From JACMLD01 sp038207265 (lineage in GTDB: Bacteria > Bacteroidota > Bacteroidia > Chitinophagales > Chitinophagaceae), in assembly GCA_038207265.1 (NCBI GenBank), contig JBBQZZ010000003.1, positions 1 to 64,000 of the forward strand: 64,000 nucleotides of DNA, in the 5' to 3' direction. Below the pieces are notes generated by a model. It was given only the letters and a program-made list of their open reading frames with translations, made no database searches and was not told where the DNA came from. A program made the position numbers and the translations under genes. Below are positions 55,747-63,419 of the stretch, piece after piece (position 1 is the stretch's first letter; each line of letters begins with the position of its first letter).

Positions 55747-56334
55747 TCAGGGATTGCGCGTGTTGACGATAATTGCCCTGTTTCTATCGAAATGAATGGC
55801 AGTTCCAATTTTTTTAAGTGCAATGCTGACCTGGGCCTCTACCGTTTTAACCGAAACGCCTAATATCTCCGCCACATCGCGGTATTTTAATTCCTCTTCC
55901 TTAATAAGTTTAAAGATCAGTTTGCATTTGGGGGGTAATTGATCAATGGCATCCCGGATGCGGTTCACCATTTCGGCTGTAACCATTAACTGTTCCGGAT
56001 CGAAATAAATACTTTTAAGTTCTGCCTGGGATTCATCCATATGATCAGTAAGAAGCTTGTTTTGCCGGCTGAGGTAATTGAGACAGGTGTTTTTAACGGC
56101 GATAAAGAGGTAAACTTTTAAATTACTGATACTGCTGATGCGCTTTCTTTTCTCCCATATATTAATGAACACATCCGATACGGCCTCTTCTGCCTGTTCC
56201 TTAGATTTTACCAATGGTACAGCAAATCGCAACAGGGGATTATAGAACGATAGATACAATTCCTTATAGGCAAAAGAATCATCGTATTGAGCAATACGAT
56301 CCTGTAAATATTTTACTTTGGCATCAGCAATCAT
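55747..56334 (-). CDS. ECF RNA polymerase sigma factor (FecI-like)
   Basis: 195 residues from the ATG at 56332-56334 (a GTG lies one codon upstream). Sigma region 2 is in LLRFAVPLVKSKEQAEEAVSDVFINIWEKR and region 4 in LPPKCKLIFKLIKEEELKYRDVAEILGVSVKTVEAQVSIALKKI. It should activate glycan uptake genes once released by FecR. No SusC/SusD pair lies downstream, so the target may be the GH144-type and GH31 genes themselves or a distant locus. Confidence 0.94.
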   Translation of the reverse strand: MIADAKVKYLQDRIAQYDDSFAYKELYLSFYNPLLRFAVPLVKSKEQAEEAVSDVFINIWEKRKRISSISNLKVYLFIAVKNTCLNYLSRQNKLLTDHMDESQAELKSIYFDPEQLMVTAEMVNRIRDAIDQLPPKCKLIFKLIKEEELKYRDVAEILGVSVKTVEAQVSIALKKIGTAIHFDRNRAIIVNTRNP

Positions 56335-56497
56335 CACTACATCACTTTAATAATATGCAATCCTGCAACAAACTAGAACAAAAAAAAGACATTGGCTGCT
56401 GCTTTGAAATTATTAAAATGGGGTTAGAACTCAAAGTTTTCAATGTGTCATTCAAAAATCAATTGTTATCCTGGTCGTAACTTCTCCTATTTTTTTC

Positions 56498-56505
56498 TAT
56501 TTTTG
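56498..56505 (+). promoter_or_regulatory. -7 element upstream of the CAU tRNA
   Basis: TATTTTTG fits TAnnTTTG and lies 15 bp before the first base of the tRNA, a normal distance for a start just upstream of the 5' leader. Confidence 0.6.
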
Positions 56506-56520
56506 CGCTCTGTCAGAAAA

Positions 56521-56597
56521 GGACCCTTAGCTCAGTTGGTTAGAGCACCTGACTCATAATCAGGGGGTCGTAGGATCGTTCCCTACAGGGTCCACCA
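56521..56597 (+). tRNA. tRNA with CAU anticodon (Met or lysidine-type Ile)
   Basis: 77 nt with encoded CCA. Acceptor GGACCCT/AGGGTCC, D arm GCTC/GAGC, anticodon arm CCTGA-CTCATAA-TCAGG, T stem GTAGG/CCTAC. The anticodon CAT is shared by elongator Met, initiator and Ile2 (AUA after lysidine). The acceptor start G-G, and a separate Met-type 3' half at 63196-63235 with GCGAGG acceptor, make Ile2 a fair guess, but I cannot decide. The T loop reads ATCGTTC where TTCGATT would be normal. Confidence 0.9.
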
Positions 56598-56600
56598 TGC

Positions 56601-56632
56601 AGTAAGTCCCGGTTTTCCGGGGCTTACTTTTT
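56601..56632 (+). terminator. Terminator after the CAU tRNA
   Basis: AGTAAGTCCCGG, loop TTTT, CCGGGGCTTACT (one T-G pair), then a T run. It lies 3 bp past the CCA end. Confidence 0.9.
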
Positions 56633-56701
56633 ACAACATTTAACAATTTTCATCTCATCATTACTTACAAGCAAGATACATTTGCTGTTCACAACTGTAT
56701 T

Positions 56702-57436
56702 ATGAAACAAATTGCATTCGTTCTCACTACTTTATTCATTGCAAGTACCGTTTTCTCGCAGACAGATTCAACACATAAAAAGAAAAAAGACTGGAGTAAA
56801 ATAAGCCTGAGCAACCGGGCCAATGACCATTTTTTGGTACAACTGGGTTTTGATGGTTGGGCGCAAGCGCCGGACACCCTTAAAATAAAAGGTTTTTCAC
56901 ATAGCCTGAATATTTATTTTATGCTCGACTTTCCTTTTAAAACAGATCCACGTTTCAGCGTTGGGCTGGGTGTTGGAATTGGAAGCAGCAATATAAAGTT
57001 TGATAAACAGGAAGTTGATATCATCAATACCGGCAATAACCTGCCTTTTCCCAATAAAGCAGATACTACTCATTTCAAAAGATACAAATTGGTTTCTGCC
57101 TATGCGGAAGCACCGATAGAATTGCGTTTTACTGCCGATCCGGAGAACAGCGACAAAAGCTGGAAAGTAGCGCTGGGTGTGAAAGTGGGAGCCTTGCTGA
57201 ATGTGCATAGTCGCGGTAAAACTTTGCTGAATTCAACAGGTGGAACTGTTAATGCCATCGTATTGAAAGAAAGTTCCAAGCGGTTTTTTAACGGAACCCG
57301 TTTTTGTGGAACTGCCAGGATAGGTTACGGGCATGTGAGTTTATTTGGACAGTACCAGATCAATCCTTTTATCAGGGATGGTTTCGGACCTGCTGTACAT
57401 CCTTACTCAATCGGACTTACGTTTAGCGGATTATAA
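56702..57436 (+). CDS. Outer-membrane beta-barrel protein
   Basis: 244 residues with signal peptide (MKQIAFVLTTLFIASTVFSQ). The mature part alternates polar and hydrophobic residues in strands with glycine turns (FSVGLGVGIGSSNIKF, KVALGVKVGALLNVH, GTARIGYGHVSLFGQYQINPF) and closes with YSIGLTFSGL, a C-terminal barrel strand. It fits the PorT-like or porin-type family of the phylum. No pore specificity is visible. It stands alone between the tRNA and hflX. Confidence 0.85.
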   Translation: MKQIAFVLTTLFIASTVFSQTDSTHKKKKDWSKISLSNRANDHFLVQLGFDGWAQAPDTLKIKGFSHSLNIYFMLDFPFKTDPRFSVGLGVGIGSSNIKFDKQEVDIINTGNNLPFPNKADTTHFKRYKLVSAYAEAPIELRFTADPENSDKSWKVALGVKVGALLNVHSRGKTLLNSTGGTVNAIVLKESSKRFFNGTRFCGTARIGYGHVSLFGQYQINPFIRDGFGPAVHPYSIGLTFSGL

Positions 57437-57554
57437 GCACTCAACTGTAAGCCTTGAGCTTATATCGCATAAATTTATATTCTGAAATCAAATCTTTATT
57501 TTCCTTCCATTTTTTCGCTATAGAAGATTCTCCATTTTTTATTGATGTCTCTGA

Positions 57555-57644
57555 AAGCCGAAGGCTGATGGCTGACAGCTCAAAGCTGATAGTGGATTGC
57601 TGATCGCTCACAGCTCACGAATGAGCGCTGATAGCTCAAAGCTT
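57555..57644. repeat. Degenerate GCTGATAGCTCAAAGCT-type repeats
   Basis: About seven loosely repeated segments such as GCTGATGGCTGACAGCTCA, AGCTGATAGTGGATTGCTGA and GCTGATAGCTCAAAGCTTG. The arms AGCT and TGAGC/GCTCA allow several alternative hairpins (for example GCTCACGAATGAGC). It runs right up to the hflX promoter. Confidence 0.75.
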
Positions 57645-57645
57645 G

Positions 57646-57653
57646 TTACCTTT
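57646..57653 (+). promoter_or_regulatory. -7 promoter element of hflX
   Basis: TACCTTTG is a perfect TAnnTTTG. Transcription would start near 57660, past the TTG codons at 57643 and 57652, so the GTG at 57676 becomes the first usable start of hflX. Confidence 0.65.
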
Positions 57654-57675
57654 GCCCACTAAATTTGAAAACGCA

Positions 57676-58866
57676 GTGCTGGACAAGAAGAACATAATAC
57701 AGAATGAAGTAAGAACGGTGTTGGTAGGGGTGATCAATAAGGAACAAACTGATATGCAGGTACATGAATACCTGGATGAATTAGCATTTCTTGCAGAAAC
57801 GGCTGGTGCAGTAACGGTAAAAAGATTTACCCAGAAGCTTGCACATGCAGATAGCAAAACCTTTGTAGGAAAAGGGAAGCTGGAAGAAATAAAAAAATAC
57901 ATTGAGAGCCGCGATATTCAACTGGCCATCTTTGATGATGAATTAAGTGGGTCTCAAATTTTGAATATTGAGAAGGCATTGGATATTATAACCATTGACC
58001 GATCTGATTTAATACTCGACATATTCGCGCGCCGCGCAAAAACCGCGCAGGCAAAAACACAGGTAGAGCTGGCTCAATACCAATACCTGTTACCAAGATT
58101 AAAAGGAATGTGGAAACACTTAGAAAGGCAGGGTGGTGGTATTGGAACTAGAGGTCCGGGTGAAACTGAAATTGAAACGGATAGGCGTATTGTAAAAGAT
58201 AAAATATCATTATTACGCAAGCGACTGGCAGAAATAGATAAGCAGGCATTTACACAACGCAAAGATCGTGGTGAATTTATAAGAGTAGCATTGGTAGGTT
58301 ATACTAACGTTGGCAAGTCAACGCTAATGACTTTACTGAGCAAAAGTGAAGTATTTGCAGAAAATAAATTATTTGCCACTTTAGATACCACTACACGAAA
58401 AGTAGTTTTTGAGAACACGCCGTTTTTATTGAGTGATACAGTAGGTTTCATCCGCAAATTGCCGCACCACTTGGTAGAAAGTTTTAAAAGTACATTGGAT
58501 GAAGTGAGAGAAGCAGATATTTTATTGCATGTAGTGGATATGAGTCACCCGCAACACGAAGAACAAATTGTAGTTGTGACCAAGACCTTACAGGAATTGA
58601 AAGCTTATGACAAACCGGTGATCACCATCTTCAATAAAATGGACCAGTATGAAAAAAATCAATTTGATCCCTGGCTGGAAGAGGATGTAAAAAAACAAAT
58701 ACTGAAAGAGCTAAAAGATCGCTGGGAAAATGAACTGGAAGGCAATTGTGTGTTTGTTTCTGCCACTGAGAAAAGAAATATTGATGGACTACGCGAATCC
58801 ATACTCAATAAAGTAAGAACCCAATACAATATCCGTTATCCCTACAAAACAGAATATTTGTATTGA
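57676..58866 (+). CDS. hflX: Ribosome-associated GTPase HflX
   Basis: 396 residues from the GTG at 57676; upstream TTG codons (57643, 57652) lie within the promoter. The N-terminal HflX domain (EYLDELAFLAETAGA, AHADSKTFVGKGKLEEI) and the glycine-rich linker LERQGGGIGTRGPGETEIE precede the G domain: G1 GYTNVGKST, G3 DTVGFI, G4 FNKMD. HflX rescues stalled or heat-damaged ribosomes. The stop TGA overlaps the ATG of the Rieske gene (TGATG, 58864-58868), which suggests coupling. Confidence 0.95.
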   Translation: MLDKKNIIQNEVRTVLVGVINKEQTDMQVHEYLDELAFLAETAGAVTVKRFTQKLAHADSKTFVGKGKLEEIKKYIESRDIQLAIFDDELSGSQILNIEKALDIITIDRSDLILDIFARRAKTAQAKTQVELAQYQYLLPRLKGMWKHLERQGGGIGTRGPGETEIETDRRIVKDKISLLRKRLAEIDKQAFTQRKDRGEFIRVALVGYTNVGKSTLMTLLSKSEVFAENKLFATLDTTTRKVVFENTPFLLSDTVGFIRKLPHHLVESFKSTLDEVREADILLHVVDMSHPQHEEQIVVVTKTLQELKAYDKPVITIFNKMDQYEKNQFDPWLEEDVKKQILKELKDRWENELEGNCVFVSATEKRNIDGLRESILNKVRTQYNIRYPYKTEYLY

Positions 58867-59228
58867 TGAGTGCCGGTAAGAAATACAACTGGTATAAGGT
58901 TGCCGAATCTGAAGCCGAATTAGCCTTTGCAGACAATAATATTGCCGTAGTAACATTGAAAGAAAAAAAAATCTGCATCGGCAAACACAATAATGAATTA
59001 TTTGCATTTGCTTATGGCTGTCCGCATGCCGGTGGTATTTTGGCCGAAGGCTATATTGATGCCCTGGGCAATATTGTTTGTCCCATCCACCGTTACAAAT
59101 TCAACCTGCAAAATGGCCGCAATACCAGTGGTGAGGGTTATCACCTCAAGCATTGGCCGGTAGAACAAAGACCCGATGGAATTTATGTTGGCCAGCAGCC
59201 GGAGGGATTGCTGAGCTGGTTAAGATAA
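58866..59228 (+). CDS. Rieske-type [2Fe-2S] ferredoxin
   Basis: 120 residues from the ATG at 58866. The cluster motifs are YGCPHAGG (Cys, His) and CPIHRYKF (Cys, His), 15 residues or so apart, as in soluble Rieske ferredoxins and the small subunit of nitrite reductase (NirD-like). No partner reductase or oxygenase is close. The gene is coupled to hflX by a one-base overlap of stop and start. Cytosolic electron carrier; the partner is unknown. Confidence 0.92.
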   Translation: MSAGKKYNWYKVAESEAELAFADNNIAVVTLKEKKICIGKHNNELFAFAYGCPHAGGILAEGYIDALGNIVCPIHRYKFNLQNGRNTSGEGYHLKHWPVEQRPDGIYVGQQPEGLLSWLR

Positions 59229-59265
59229 AGTTCCATTTCTGCTTTGTTGGAAAGCAAAAAACCTT

Positions 59266-59273
59266 ATTTTTGC
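59266..59273 (+). promoter_or_regulatory. -7 element upstream of tRNA-Asn
   Basis: TATTTTTG with a TTTG at 59244-59247, 18 bp upstream, in the place of the -33 element. The tRNA begins 18 bp downstream of the -7 element. Confidence 0.65.
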
Positions 59274-59291
59274 TGCCCAATTAACTAATAC

Positions 59292-59365
59292 TCCTCCTTA
59301 GCTCAGTTGGTTAGAGCATCTGACTGTTAATCAGAGGGTCTCTGGTTCAAGTCCAGAAGGGGGAG
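59292..59365 (+). tRNA. tRNA-Asn (GUU anticodon)
   Basis: 74 nt, with no encoded CCA. Acceptor TCCTCCT/AGGGGGA (one T-G), D arm GCTC/GAGC, anticodon arm TCTGA-CTGTTAA-TCAGA, T arm TCTGG-TTCAAGT-CCAGA. Anticodon GTT reads AAY. A terminator follows after 12 bp, then decayed accessory DNA. Confidence 0.95.
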
Positions 59366-59377
59366 CAGCCACAGGAA

Positions 59378-59413
59378 AGGGTTTCATCAGAAATGTTGAA
59401 ACCCTATTTTTTT
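59378..59413 (+). terminator. Terminator after tRNA-Asn
   Basis: AGGGTTTCA pairs with TGAAACCCT over a 10-nt loop, followed by A and seven T. Confidence 0.9.
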
Positions 59414-59658
59414 GCCTCCGACACAATTCCGACACAAACAGTTCTCTGTCCCTTTCCCGCGCTCTCAGCTTTTAATTAATCCTGCTGTAAGCCTGTAAGC
59501 TGAATGAGGGTAAGGTAAAAGGGCGTCCAAAGTATGAACCTCGGTTAATGTCAGTAATAGGTTTCTTTCTTCATTCATATGGTATAACCCATCGATAGCG
59601 TAAGAATAATTATTGTGGTGAACATGCCGGTGCTGTTCCTACATTATTGCATTCCTGT

Positions 59659-59919
59659 CTACGCAACATGCTGCTGATACAATTATTTCTGAAACTCAAT
59701 AAACAATGACCGGATGTTTGCTACATCTCATAGAACATCATTGGCATCCTCCAGAGAGTGATACTTGTTTGTGAGCAAGGCTGGTAGTTTCTCCTGATCA
59801 AGCTCTTCAACACCTGTTTCAATGTATTTGCTCAAAATAAATTCTATAAACTCCTTTTGCTTTTCATTGAGTATTGCAAAAATGGCAACCTCTGCTGCAG
59901 CAAAATCCGGAATATTCTT
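59659..59919 (-). pseudogene. Vestige of type I restriction enzyme HsdR (C-terminal end)
   Basis: The minus-strand frame reads KNIPDFAAAEVAIFAI, then LNEKQKEFIEFILSKYIE, then ELDQEKLPALLTNKYHSLED, ending DANDVL-stop-DVANIRSLFIEFQK-stop-LYQQHVA-stop. The order matches the C-terminus of EcoEI-type HsdR proteins (..KQ.EF...L..Y...GVEELD..KL..LL..KY..L.DA...LG....IR..FI.FQ.YLY). Two in-frame stops replace Gly (TGA 59728-59730) and Tyr (TAA 59683-59685). Upstream lies a hairpin (59924-59945) and no further homology. Only about 85 residues are left. Confidence 0.72.
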
Positions 59920-60220
59920 TTATAGCGCCAGGCCTGCAAGGCGCTAGAAGATTTCTAGTTTGAATCTGTCACCATTATTTCCAACTATCCTGCCGGGCGG
60001 TTTGTAGGTATAATAGCAGACAATCCTGATCAAAACATTTTGCTAAAAAATTTTCATTCCTCCATCGTTAACAATAATGTGGCTTTAAGAATATCTTTTT
60101 ATTTGATGGTCATATTATAATGGCAGAAATAGTTTAGTTGACCTTTTCATTTCTAGAATTCGTCATATTGAAATGCATCCATAAAACCTTACATTCGAAC
60201 TTAAGAAATAAGGATACAGA
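59920..60220. other. Gene-free stretch between the hsdR vestige and the glycosidase gene
   Basis: A 6-bp inverted repeat AGCGCC/GGCGCT (59924-59945) sits at the broken end of the hsdR vestige. A minus-strand open run of about 30 codons follows (ending PPGRIVGNNGDRFKLEIF), with no family I recognise. No clear promoter is seen before the gene at 60221. Confidence 0.4.
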
Positions 60221-62632
60221 ATGCTCAAAAATAATTACCGTTTGAAATTGCAGATTTTGATTTTGACCGGCCTATATTTGATCATATTAGTGGCGCCAAC
60301 ATTGTCGCAAATTAAAAAATTTTCATTGGACGAAGCCACAGCAAGGCTTCCTCATATTGACGGTAAACTTACCAATGCTGATTATCTATATACCACTGCA
60401 GGAAACAGGCTATATTGCATCGGCAGCCAAGATGGTCGATTTCCCAATGTTGGTTTTCATCTGCCGGGCGAAATGGGAGGCATCTGGCAGCAGCCCATCA
60501 AACTAATGGACGGTTTTGGATTTACTATTAAGGACCATAACAGCGGCCAGATATTTACCCAGCTCTGCGAAAAATTCACAGTCTTTTCTTTTGCCGGCAA
60601 ATTTCAATACTCAACAGGAACAGAAAATATTGCTGTCACCCAAACACAATTTGTACCTGATGACTTACCTGTAATTGCAGTAGAATATAAAATTCAAAAC
60701 ACTTCCAACCAACGCAGGCTAATTGACTTTGACTTGCATGCAGCTATTGATCTGTTACCGGTATGGCTTGCCGAAAGAATTCATCTAACGGATGGCAATG
60801 ACTCCCTCGTCAGCTTTAATAAAAAAAACAACCTGTTGGTTTTTAAAGATGGATTGAATGATTGGTGGACAGGTATTGGTTTTGAAACCGTCCCGGCCAG
60901 GTATGCAGCAACACGTAAAGCGATTGATTATGGGAAAGGTGTAAACGCTACCATTACCTTTGAATATGACCTTTCTGCAGGCGCTATTGAATATATGCGC
61001 TTTTATATTTCGGGCTCTACCAATAACCTGGATGAAATCGAAAAAAATATTGCCTTCTCTAAAAGTAAGCTGCCAATTCTTTTTGAGAAAAAGAAAAAGC
61101 GATTTAACATGCTGGAACAAACAGCAGCCATTGAGGTGCCGGACAGTTTGTTACAAACTGCTTATACCTGGGGTAAGTATACTTCGGACTGGCTGCGACG
61201 CGATGTGCCCGGTCTCGGAAAGGGGCTCAGCGCGGGTCTTCCGGATTATCCGTGGTTTTTCAGCAACGACCAGGCCACTACTTTTATGGCGCTGACCGGA
61301 ACCATACAACCACGGCTTTTTTATAATTCTTTTCATTTCCTAAAAACAATTTCTGATAAAACCAATCAGGGAAGCGGACAAATCATCCATGAAGTATCTG
61401 ACAATGGCGTGGTATACAACAAGGGAAATATGCAGGAATCGCAATTACATATAATTGCGGCCTGGCAAATATTTAAGTGGACCGGCAACCTGGAGTTTTT
61501 AAAGGAGAATTATGCTTTTGCGAAAAGAACCTGGGCCTGGCTGCAGCAACACGACAGCAATCACAATGGATACATTGAAGGATATGGTGGAGTGGAAATT
61601 GAAGGTCTTAACGATGAAATGCTGGATGTTCAAATCAATACTTTTAGGTTCCTGGACATTCTAAGCAAAATGGCATCTATTTTTAATGAACCTCAACTTG
61701 CAAAGAATTATGCAACGAAAGCTCAAACCCTGAAAAATAATATAAACAAAGACTGGTGGGTAGAAAGCGAACATAGCTACGCAGATTTTTTAACGAACAG
61801 GGGAAAAGCATTGCAGATCATTGATGATGCCCTCACAAAAAGAGTGAAGCCGGAAAGAAATAAATGGGCGATGGCTAAACTCAACCAATTGAAGGCATCC
61901 ATCCTTGACAGCAGTTACCATTCCAATGGCTACCTTGTCTATTACAATGCTTCCATTCTAGAGCCCGCAACCGAAGGAATGGTTGATACTGCCAGGGCGA
62001 GGGCGATGATAGAAAAAGCGTCTTTCTTTACCAATCGCTTCGGAACTTATATTGCAGGCATTGAAAGACCTGATGTTGTTGCCATTGATGAAAGACCATT
62101 TCAAAAAGACAGCACATTTACTTATAACCGTGCAGTAATGCCAGCTGCTTCATCGGGTCTGATACAGGCTGCTGCCAGGTACGGTATGCAGGATACTGCA
62201 TTATATTTTATGCACCAAACGCTCAATAGTTTTAGTTATGCAAGCCCCGGTACTATTTATGAAGTGTCTCCTGATTATGGAATGTTTGTGCAGGCATGGA
62301 ATATCAGTTGTATAAATGTTCCATTGATTAAATATTTTTTCGGTGTTGAACCAGATGCAGTAAAAAAAGAAATTACGATCCGCTTGCGAATGCCCCGGGA
62401 ATGGGAAAGTGCCGCAATCAAAAATCTATTAATCGGTAATAGTTATCTTTCCATACGGTATAAAAAATTGAATGGCTTGGTTGACTGCTCAATTCAAATG
62501 ACGGAGCCTGGATGGAAAATATATTATATTATCGATAAAATTAATGGAACGATCAAGTTGAATCACCACGCCATTGCTTTGAAGAATGGCATCATTGAGC
62601 TCAGTGGACGCGCCAATACTATTCAATATTAA
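60221..62632 (+). CDS. Secreted six-hairpin glycosidase (glycogen debranching enzyme-like)
   Basis: 803 residues with an N-terminal export helix (LKLQILILTGLYLIILVAPTLSQ). Residues about 30-300 form a beta-sandwich. From about 305 an (alpha/alpha)6 barrel begins: LLQTAYTWGKYTSDWL, GLSAGLPDYPWFFSNDQATTFMAL, GQIIHEVSDNG, ESQLHIIAAWQIFKWTGN, GGVEIEGLNDEMLDVQ and GTIYEVSPDYGMFVQAWN. This is the layout of amylo-alpha-1,6-glucosidase and GH63/GH15-like enzymes. The acidic residues in SNDQAT and YEVSPD are candidates for catalysis. The gene is intact but stands alone in a decayed region. Confidence 0.85.
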   Translation: MLKNNYRLKLQILILTGLYLIILVAPTLSQIKKFSLDEATARLPHIDGKLTNADYLYTTAGNRLYCIGSQDGRFPNVGFHLPGEMGGIWQQPIKLMDGFGFTIKDHNSGQIFTQLCEKFTVFSFAGKFQYSTGTENIAVTQTQFVPDDLPVIAVEYKIQNTSNQRRLIDFDLHAAIDLLPVWLAERIHLTDGNDSLVSFNKKNNLLVFKDGLNDWWTGIGFETVPARYAATRKAIDYGKGVNATITFEYDLSAGAIEYMRFYISGSTNNLDEIEKNIAFSKSKLPILFEKKKKRFNMLEQTAAIEVPDSLLQTAYTWGKYTSDWLRRDVPGLGKGLSAGLPDYPWFFSNDQATTFMALTGTIQPRLFYNSFHFLKTISDKTNQGSGQIIHEVSDNGVVYNKGNMQESQLHIIAAWQIFKWTGNLEFLKENYAFAKRTWAWLQQHDSNHNGYIEGYGGVEIEGLNDEMLDVQINTFRFLDILSKMASIFNEPQLAKNYATKAQTLKNNINKDWWVESEHSYADFLTNRGKALQIIDDALTKRVKPERNKWAMAKLNQLKASILDSSYHSNGYLVYYNASILEPATEGMVDTARARAMIEKASFFTNRFGTYIAGIERPDVVAIDERPFQKDSTFTYNRAVMPAASSGLIQAAARYGMQDTALYFMHQTLNSFSYASPGTIYEVSPDYGMFVQAWNISCINVPLIKYFFGVEPDAVKKEITIRLRMPREWESAAIKNLLIGNSYLSIRYKKLNGLVDCSIQMTEPGWKIYYIIDKINGTIKLNHHAIALKNGIIELSGRANTIQY

Positions 62633-62870
62633 ACAGCCAATCTGGAACGAATGATTGTTTGAGATACCATGCAAAAAAACTCCAGATAATTTTTCATCTT
62701 CTAAGCGCCTTGCAATTTATAAATTGTAAAAATAGTTTACCTTATTTACTCTTATTGCTTACCTATTAAAGGCGCAAGGTATCTAACGGTTCATTAATCA
62801 AAGTTGATACTTGATTCAAAATAGTTAGATCGGCTCCCTCATTAAATGATAAGCATACTTCGTGCATTGA
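62633..62870. other. Gene-free stretch after the glycosidase gene
   Basis: About 240 bp of AT-rich DNA. It contains the perfect palindrome CAATTTATAAATTG (near 62711-62724) but no strong terminator, promoter or coding frame. Confidence 0.4.
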
Positions 62871-63049
62871 CTATTCAATATAAAACAAATCAATCAGCTC
62901 TTTCTTACTGTAAAAATCTCTGGCACTCCTATACAGCCAGTCTTCCTTATGTTCCACAAAAGTAGCTTCAACCGGGTTACGATTATATACTTCAATTTTT
63001 GATAGAACATGTCCGTGTTTAATATTTCTAATGGTTTATTCCTTGTGTA
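62871..63049 (-). pseudogene. Vestige of a REP-associated tyrosine (Y1) transposase
   Basis: The minus-strand frame begins YTRNKPLEILNTDMFYQKL and KYI, then shifts frame at 62982-62983 and continues RNPVEATFVEHKEDWLYRSA and RDFYSKKELIDLFYIE-stop. The pair (N.P.E....E.F.QKL.YI..NPV.AGFV...E.W.YSSA.DY) is the C-terminus of IS200-like REP-associated transposases. One lost base in the YIH(R)NPVEA segment breaks it, and the catalytic HUH and Tyr part is gone. Confidence 0.75.
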
Positions 63050-63195
63050 GGGCTTTTACAATAAGAGAATTCATAGCCAGAAATTGGAGGACGATACCTT
63101 TTCTTACTCTTAGTGAATAGAAAAAATGCATTTGTAGTATGGCTAGACACAGAAAAGCCCATAAAACAAAGGCTTGTGAGCCTATATCTTTAACT

Positions 63196-63235
63196 GTAGC
63201 GAGGATGGGAATTGAACCCATCACCTCAGGGTTAT
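63196..63235 (-). other. tRNA 3'-half, from anticodon loop to 3' end
   Basis: Minus strand: ATAACCCTGAGGTG, T stem ATGGG, loop TTCAATT, CCCAT, then CCTCGCT and A. This is the 3' half of a tRNA, beginning inside the anticodon loop (ATAA, then stem CCCTG), best fitting a CAU-type elongator Met tRNA. The 5' half is absent. Such halves are left by integrases that recombine in the anticodon loop. Confidence 0.55.
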
Positions 63236-63419
63236 TATATCCGGCTTTCTATGAAGATGGCTGATTAGGTTAGTGCCTTTTATCTACCAGAATCTAGCAT
63301 TTGAAAGTGCAGGCACAAGCCGGTCTAACTGTCAAACACTAATCACAATCATTATACAATTAACCGTTAGACACGCTTGGCGCCAGGTTCTTGATTTTTT
63401 AAACCTATGCTTGCGCTAA

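Noticed and set aside
59536..59578. Short minus-strand frame (38 codons, MNEERNLLL...) after tRNA-Asn
   Set aside because: Too short, with no match or conserved neighbour; it lies in decayed DNA.
62700..62780. GCGCCTTGC and GGCGCAAGG as an inverted repeat bounding an element
   Set aside because: The two are not exact complements, and no target duplication or coding content lies between them.
59292..63235. tRNA-Asn and the tRNA half at 63196 as the two ends of one island
   Set aside because: The 3' sequences differ throughout the T arm and acceptor, so they are not a matched pair of attachment sites.
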